From Rhodospirillales bacterium (lineage in GTDB: Bacteria > Pseudomonadota > Alphaproteobacteria > SMXQ01): a stretch of 9,354 nt of DNA. Below are positions 5,529 to 9,354 of this stretch, in pieces. The notes beneath the pieces are model-generated. The model made no database searches, was not told the origin of the DNA, and was given only the letters and a program-made list of their open reading frames with translations. Location of the stretch: NCBI GenBank assembly GCA_024638585.1, contig JAHEKA010000068.1, positions 1 through 9,354 of the forward strand, read 5' to 3'. Numbering within the stretch: the first letter of the stretch is position 1; each line of letters begins with the position of its first letter. The position numbers and the translations under genes were made by a program.

Positions 5529-6782
5529 ATGCCGACCGACCCCGCCGCAGCCAGACCCCGCGCCATCGTCCTCGGCACCGAACATCCGAGAAGCGCCGCG
5601 GTCATTCGCTCCCTGAGCCGGGCGGGAATTGCCGTCGATGTCTGCGACCATCTGACGCCTCCCACGGTCCTGTGGCGCCATTCACGGCTTATCCGATCGC
5701 GGATCCAGCTCAATCCGGACCCCGGCACGGCGATGGATGAACTGGCCGCCCTGGGACGAGAAGAGGGCGGCGTCGTGATTCCCACCAACGACCACTATCT
5801 GATGGCCGTTGCCCAACGCCATGACGAACTCGCCCGCGCCTTCAGGTTGGCCGTGCCGCCCTGGGACATCCTTGAACCTCTGATGGACAAGATTCGCTTC
5901 CGCCGAATGGCGCTGGACTGCGGGCTCAACGCACCGCGGCAGTTCTGTCCGGAGGACCCGGGCGACCTCGACCGGCTGGAAGACCAGCTCGATTTCTCCG
6001 CCCACGACTACGTTTTGAAAGCCAGGCGCTGGGACATCGGGGCCGCGGCGGCGGGCTCCACCCGGCGGGTGGCGAAGGCCGGGCGAACCACCGATGAGGT
6101 GTTGCGCGCCTGCCGCGAATATTTCGATCGGACCGGCGCAATGCCGGTCGTCGAGGAGGTGATCCCCGGCGGCGCTGAGCAATGCATCGGCGTATCCATG
6201 ATCGTCGGCGCGGACCACGCGCCTCTCCTCGCCCATTGCGTCCAGCGCAAGAAACTTCAGCTCTATGCCGAGGAAAGCGACTTCAAGCACCCCTACGAGC
6301 TCGGCGCCAACGCCTATTGCGAAAACACCGACGACGCGGAAGCCCGGGATGCGGCCGCAAGACTGGCAAAGGCATCGCGCTATCGCGGGGCGATGACCTT
6401 CGAATTCAAGCGCAGCACCTCCAACGGCAAGCTCTATGTGCTTAAGGCCGATCCCAGGTTCGTGCGTGCCACGGCGCTGTCGATGGCGCTGGGCCACGAC
6501 CAGCCCCTGGTGCTGTATGAAGATCATCTGGGAAGCAACCGGGCGATCCCAGCCCCGGTCCCGACCAAGGACGGTGCGGGATGGATTTGGCTGGAGGCCT
6601 ACCTGTTTTCCGCCTGGGCCAACCGCGGCGGGATTTCCCTGTTTCGCGAGGCCCTCCGCTTGGCCGGCCGTCTCCCCCGCATCCGGGCCTTCGCCTACCT
6701 GACTTGGCGCGACCCCATGCCGGCACTGGTTCTCTTCGCCCGCACGGCGAAACGCGTCATCCGGCCCCGGCAACACACCTAA
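5529..6782 (+). CDS. ATP-grasp protein with altered metal-binding motif
   Basis: Predicted 417-residue soluble protein of the ATP-grasp superfamily (carbamoyl-phosphate-synthase-like carboxylate-amine ligases). Residues 11-90 form a Rossmann-like pre-domain (RAIVLGTEHPRSAAVIRSL). The ATP-grasp part has DKIRFRRMALDCGLNAP (120-136), YVLKA with ATP-binding K164, and VVEEVIPGG (207-215), where E209 would contact the ribose. It also has E292 in MTFEFKR. The last motif, normally LLEINPR, reads VLKADPR (304-310): the usual metal-binding Glu and Asn are Lys306 and Asp308. Catalysis may be altered or lost. The C-terminal 90 residues have no motif I recognise. The ATG at 5529 has no clear Shine-Dalgarno, suggesting a leaderless or weakly translated message. 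It is divergent from the glycosyltransferase, 199 bases away. Related proteins form peptide or amide bonds or attach amino acids to sugars; the substrate here is unknown. Confidence 0.85.
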   Translation: MPTDPAAARPRAIVLGTEHPRSAAVIRSLSRAGIAVDVCDHLTPPTVLWRHSRLIRSRIQLNPDPGTAMDELAALGREEGGVVIPTNDHYLMAVAQRHDELARAFRLAVPPWDILEPLMDKIRFRRMALDCGLNAPRQFCPEDPGDLDRLEDQLDFSAHDYVLKARRWDIGAAAAGSTRRVAKAGRTTDEVLRACREYFDRTGAMPVVEEVIPGGAEQCIGVSMIVGADHAPLLAHCVQRKKLQLYAEESDFKHPYELGANAYCENTDDAEARDAAARLAKASRYRGAMTFEFKRSTSNGKLYVLKADPRFVRATALSMALGHDQPLVLYEDHLGSNRAIPAPVPTKDGAGWIWLEAYLFSAWANRGGISLFREALRLAGRLPRIRAFAYLTWRDPMPALVLFARTAKRVIRPRQHT

Positions 6783-6960
6783 CCGTCGGCACGCTTCTTC
6801 CGGTCGGTGGACCTGCCGCACTTGGCCCTGATGGCATGGTAATCCCTGTTTCTGTGCGTCTGCACACCCGTAACGATCGCCTGGGGTGGGGGCAGCTTCC
6901 GAAGAAAATGGCAGGGACTCGGACGTTATTTTCCGCGCTCACCCGGTGTCCGCTCTTAGC

Positions 6961-6995
6961 CCTAACCGGCCATTGGATTAGGACTGCTCATGAGC
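6961..6995. terminator. Imperfect hairpin and palindrome between convergent genes
   Basis: In the 232-base gap between the convergent ATP-grasp and CMD-family genes, CCTAACC (6961-6967) pairs with GG(A)TTAGG (6975-6982), with one bulged A and a 7-base loop. A perfect palindrome GCTCATGAGC follows (6986-6995). There is no T-run, so a two-way terminator is only suggested. The rest of the gap shows nothing. Confidence 0.25.
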
Positions 6996-7014
6996 GCGGA
7001 CAATTTGATCGGGT

Positions 7015-7545
7015 CTAGGTCGGCTCCAGATCCACGTCGAGGGCACTCAGCACCCGGCTATGCATGTTGTAGCTCGCAATCAGGACGGCGAGCTCAACGA
7101 TCTGACGTTCGCTGAAATGAAGGCAGAGCGGCTCGAACACCGTGTCGGGCACAGCGATTCGTTCCGTCATCGCATCGGCAAAGGCAAGCGCTGCACGCTC
7201 ATTGGCGTTGAACTCCGAACTGTCCTGCCAATGGCCCAGGGCCTCGCATTGTGCCCGGCTCAGGCCCTCCGCTTCGGCCAGTTTGGGAACATGTTGGCGC
7301 AGGATATAGGCCGATCCGGTCAGATGGCCGATGCGAATGATCAGGATCTCGCGCAAGCGCCCATCCAACAGCGTCCCCCACCGCACGGTGTTGATGTGGT
7401 TGAGCCAGGATTCGGCAAGGGCGGGATTGTGCAGCAACGCCTTGTAGACGTTCAGCACGGATCCGCGCCGTTCGCCCCGGATCCGATCGGCAAGGTCGCG
7501 GAGCGACGGTTCGTCGTCGGGCTCGATCAGCGAAATACGGGCCAT
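7015..7545 (-). CDS. Carboxymuconolactone decarboxylase (CMD)/AhpD-like family protein
   Basis: Predicted 176-residue helical protein of the CMD family (PF02627). The family segment RLREILIIRIGHLTGSAYILRQHVPKLAEAEGLS (63-96) is typical, with conserved H85. The C-terminal half repeats the helical pattern (LAFADAMTERI, then SERQIVELAVLIASYNMHSRVL). AhpD-type peroxidase members carry CxxCxxxH; the equivalent positions here are S78 and I81, so disulfide reductase activity is not expected. A hydrolase- or decarboxylase-type role, or a non-enzymatic one, fits better. AAGGGGAAG lies 7 bases before the ATG at 7545. The gene is divergent from the 2-hydroxyacid dehydrogenase across 85 bases, which suggests co-regulation. 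Not assigned to a pathway. Confidence 0.88.
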   Translation of the reverse strand: MARISLIEPDDEPSLRDLADRIRGERRGSVLNVYKALLHNPALAESWLNHINTVRWGTLLDGRLREILIIRIGHLTGSAYILRQHVPKLAEAEGLSRAQCEALGHWQDSSEFNANERAALAFADAMTERIAVPDTVFEPLCLHFSERQIVELAVLIASYNMHSRVLSALDVDLEPT

Positions 7546-7589
7546 GATGGTGCTTCCCCTTCGGCGAGTCCTATCGGTGTTTTTCGGTC

Positions 7590-7595
7590 TAGAAT
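7590..7595 (+). promoter_or_regulatory. Candidate -10 element upstream of the dehydrogenase
   Basis: TAGAAT (5 of 6 matches to TATAAT) lies in the 85-base gap between the divergent CMD-family and dehydrogenase genes. No -35 match sits 16-18 bases upstream. A start near 7602 would place the ATG at 7631 in the message but exclude the in-frame ATG at 7598. Confidence 0.3.
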
Positions 7596-7630
7596 GGATG
7601 CCAACCTATCACGGCTCAGGATCCAGCCCC

Positions 7631-8710
7631 ATGCCGGTAGTCGTTGTCGATGACGACAAGGTCTTGCGTTTTGTCCATGTCCTCCTCGATCCCCAGGTGC
7701 CGCCCGCGCGCGCGGCCGCGCTCGCCGATTTCCTTTCCTTCGACATCCCGGATGTCGAGGCTTGGATCGAGCGGGTCCGCGCATCCTGCGGCGCTCTTTA
7801 TCCGGCAACCGTCCGGATGGTGCCGGACCGGGATGCCATGCGCGAAGCACTCTCCGATGCCGATGCTCTGGTCGTCGAAGGCTTGACCGTGGGGCAAGCC
7901 GATCTCGACTGCGCGCCGCGCCTGCGGGTGGTCCACAAATTCGGCGTCGATACCCGCAACATCGATCTCGACGCCTGTGCCCGGGCGGGCGTTGAAGTCG
8001 GCACGACAAGACGCAAAGTCAACGCCGCCGTGGCCGAACACGCCATCGCCTTGATGATGGCGGTCGGGCGGAAGATTTGCGAAACCGATGGGGCCCTGGA
8101 CTTCGAATCGCTGCGCGCCCTGGGGTATCGGCCCGCCCTGTATGATCCCGACCATATCTCCGGCGCCAATTGGGCCCGGGTCAATGGGCTCAAGAGCCTG
8201 CAGGGCGCGACCCTTGGCGCCCTTGGGCTTGGTGAGGTTGGCCGTGAGGTCGCCACGAGGGCGCGCGCGATGGAAATGGAGGTGCTGTATCACCAACGCA
8301 CCCGGCTTTCGGCCGAGATCGAAGAAGAATCCGGCGCCCGCTATGTCTCGTTCGAGGAACTGCTGGAGCGCGCCGATTTCCTGAGCGTCCATTTGCCCTA
8401 CACACAGGAGACCAAGGGCATCGTCGATGCAGAAGCCTTGGCGCGCCTCAAGCGGGGCGCGATTTTGGTCAACATCTCCCGCGCGCCGGTCGTCGACCGG
8501 GCCGCGCTGATCGAGGCGCTGGATTCGGGCCATCTGGGTGGCGCCGGATTGGATGTTCATTATCAGGAGCCCGCCGCGCCCGAAGAGCCGTTGAAATCCT
8601 ACGCCAATGTCGTCCTGACCCCGCATATCGCCGTGGCATCGCGGGCCCACGCCGTCGCCGATATGGAGGCCGTGGTGGGGCATCTTGCGGGTTTTTTCCG
8701 CGGCTCGTGA
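7631..8710 (+). CDS. D-isomer-specific 2-hydroxyacid dehydrogenase, NAD-dependent
   Basis: Predicted 359-residue cytoplasmic oxidoreductase interconverting a D-2-hydroxyacid and a 2-oxoacid with NAD(P) (PF00389/PF02826). The substrate domain has LRVVHKFGVDTRNID (98-112) and AVAEHAIALMMAVGR (133-147). The nucleotide fold contains GLGEVG (199-204). Catalytic residues by family spacing are R284 (NISRAPVVD), E313 (YQEP) and H332 (LTPHIA), all present. The protein is somewhat longer than usual, with an extended N-terminal part (about 20-55) and a segment at 158-188 before the GxGxxG. The ATG at 7631 follows AGGA at a long spacing. In-frame ATGs at 7544 and 7598 add residues without family match, and the former overlaps the neighbouring gene's start. 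The gene is divergent from the CMD-family gene and followed after 373 bases by a transport binding protein. Substrate unknown. Confidence 0.93.
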   Translation: MPVVVVDDDKVLRFVHVLLDPQVPPARAAALADFLSFDIPDVEAWIERVRASCGALYPATVRMVPDRDAMREALSDADALVVEGLTVGQADLDCAPRLRVVHKFGVDTRNIDLDACARAGVEVGTTRRKVNAAVAEHAIALMMAVGRKICETDGALDFESLRALGYRPALYDPDHISGANWARVNGLKSLQGATLGALGLGEVGREVATRARAMEMEVLYHQRTRLSAEIEEESGARYVSFEELLERADFLSVHLPYTQETKGIVDAEALARLKRGAILVNISRAPVVDRAALIEALDSGHLGGAGLDVHYQEPAAPEEPLKSYANVVLTPHIAVASRAHAVADMEAVVGHLAGFFRGS

Positions 8711-9083
8711 CCGGTGCCGAACGGCAGGCGCGATCGACGGACCTTAAGACCGAGACTCCCCGGCGCTATAGCCCGATCCGGGTTCCGGCGGGGAACCGCC
8801 CCTTGGGACTTTTTCCAAAGCAGCGAAAGGGATAGGATCGCCATAGAGATGCTTTGGCATACATAGGGTCCCAGTGAACCTGAAGAGGAGGAATCGCATC
8901 CGGATTCCAACCACACTCCGTGCCGCCGTTCCCAGCGCGGTCATCGCGATCGCATCCGCGGAAATTGCCGCGGGATGAAGGCGCCCGTCCCGGGGGACGG
9001 AACGCAGCGGAGTGAACCGATCGTTTATTTTCTGGGGTGTCATTGCGCCCAAGAATTCTGACGCAGCACCGGGAGAGACCATC
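8711..9083. other. Long non-coding gap with small hairpins before binding-protein gene
   Basis: No protein I can support lies in these 373 bases. Visible structure includes TGCCG-AA-CGGCA (8715-8726) just after the dehydrogenase stop, and two mutually exclusive stems: GGTTCC (8781-8786) with GGAACC (8792-8797), or GGCGG (8787-8791) with CCGCC (8796-8800) closing a GGAA loop. A run of T follows at 8810-8814. CGTCC-CGGG-GGACG lies near 8985-8998. A 34-codon frame opens at a GTG (8874-8978) without a ribosome site. The gap probably holds a terminator and the leader of the next gene. Confidence 0.4.
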
Positions 9084-9354
9084 ATGAAAAAGCTCGTATT
9101 GGAAACAACCGCGCCTTTCCAGGGCCTTGCCGAACTTGTCGCCTATGACGAAGGACTGTTCGAAAAGGAGGGGCTCGATATCGAATGGGCCGACCGGGAA
9201 AAAGGCGTCGACAAGTCCGTGGACAAGGCCGCCACCAGCCATGAGGGCCTCAACCCCTTCGCCAGCCACGGCCGGCTCCTGGAAGAAGGCAAGGCGGACA
9301 TGTACAACGCCTGCGAATGGGGAAACTACTGCCGCGTCGAGGACACCAACAAGA
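9084..9354 (+). CDS. NMT1/THI5-like substrate-binding protein, 5' part only
   Basis: The first 90 residues of a protein that runs off the window. APFQGLAELVAYDEGLFEKEGLDIEW (10-35) matches the opening of NitT/TauT- and NMT1/THI5-type solute-binding proteins (PF09084 class), in which an early strand is followed by a GLFEKEGLDVE motif. These normally deliver small organic or sulfonate-like compounds to an ABC importer. Unusually, the mature-type fold begins right at the ATG: after MKKLVLETTAP there is no hydrophobic signal core. The protein may be cytoplasmic or a sensor/enzyme variant, or the true start may lie elsewhere. GGGAGAG (9071-9077) lies 6 bases before the ATG at 9084 and supports the start. 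The frame has no stop to the edge. The permease and ATPase genes would be expected beyond the window, but this cannot be checked here. Confidence 0.75.
   Translation, partial: MKKLVLETTAPFQGLAELVAYDEGLFEKEGLDIEWADREKGVDKSVDKAATSHEGLNPFASHGRLLEEGKADMYNACEWGNYCRVEDTNK

Noticed and set aside
5330..5788. In-frame N-terminal extension of the glycosyltransferase (153 residues)
   Set aside because: The extension has no family match, overlaps the ATP-grasp start on the other strand, contains the promoter at 5372-5400, and a strong ribosome site sits right before the ATG at 5329.
5682..6821. Long minus-strand open frame of 379 codons
   Set aside because: Antisense to the ATP-grasp gene and lacking any motif; an effect of high GC at third codon positions.
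7616..8683. Long minus-strand open frame of 355 codons
   Set aside because: Lies opposite the 2-hydroxyacid dehydrogenase, which has all catalytic residues; no recognisable protein.
8874..8978. 34-codon frame starting at GTG with a basic then hydrophobic peptide
   Set aside because: There is no ribosome site at the GTG; the AGGAGG-like bases fall inside the frame and are not followed by a start codon.

Overview
The window is GC-rich, about nine-tenths protein-coding, and densely packed. It looks like the chromosome of a free-living alphaproteobacterium, perhaps of the Rhodospirillales type. This is an inference from codon usage and gene content: a secreted cyclase-family enzyme, a carboxymuconolactone-decarboxylase-like protein, a 2-hydroxyacid dehydrogenase and a NitT/TauT-type binding protein. 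No rRNA, tRNA, insertion sequence, CRISPR array or phage gene was seen.

Layout. (1) Bases 47-835, minus: an exported cyclase/kynurenine-formamidase-type metal hydrolase. (2) 1126-1695, plus: a YkgJ-type cysteine-cluster protein. A 300-base gap follows, holding a long inverted repeat and a promoter-like site. (3) 1996-2649, plus: a first Fe(II)/2-oxoglutarate (2OG) oxygenase. It runs tail to tail, 35 bases away, into (4) a minus-strand set read from 5329 down to 2685: a family 2 glycosyltransferase, a prolyl-4-hydroxylase-like 2OG oxygenase, and another 2OG oxygenase. A good sigma70-type promoter (TTGACA-17-CATAAG) lies just upstream of the glycosyltransferase. (5) 5529-6782, plus: a divergently transcribed ATP-grasp protein with an altered metal-binding motif. 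(6) 7015-7545, minus, and 7631-8710, plus: a divergent pair, a CMD-family protein and a D-isomer-specific 2-hydroxyacid dehydrogenase. (7) From 9084 to the window edge, plus: the start of an NMT1/THI5-like substrate-binding protein with no visible signal peptide.

The centre (about 2.0-6.8 kb) is the most unusual part. Three different non-heme iron oxygenases, all with intact metal-binding residues, sit with a glycosyltransferase and a ligase-fold protein. This fits a small pathway that builds, hydroxylates and glycosylates a metabolite, peptide or surface glycan. The product cannot be read from the sequence, and the link between the genes rests on proximity, the minus-strand operon and the divergent promoter region. 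The flanks look like ordinary catabolic or uptake genes and need not be connected to the centre.
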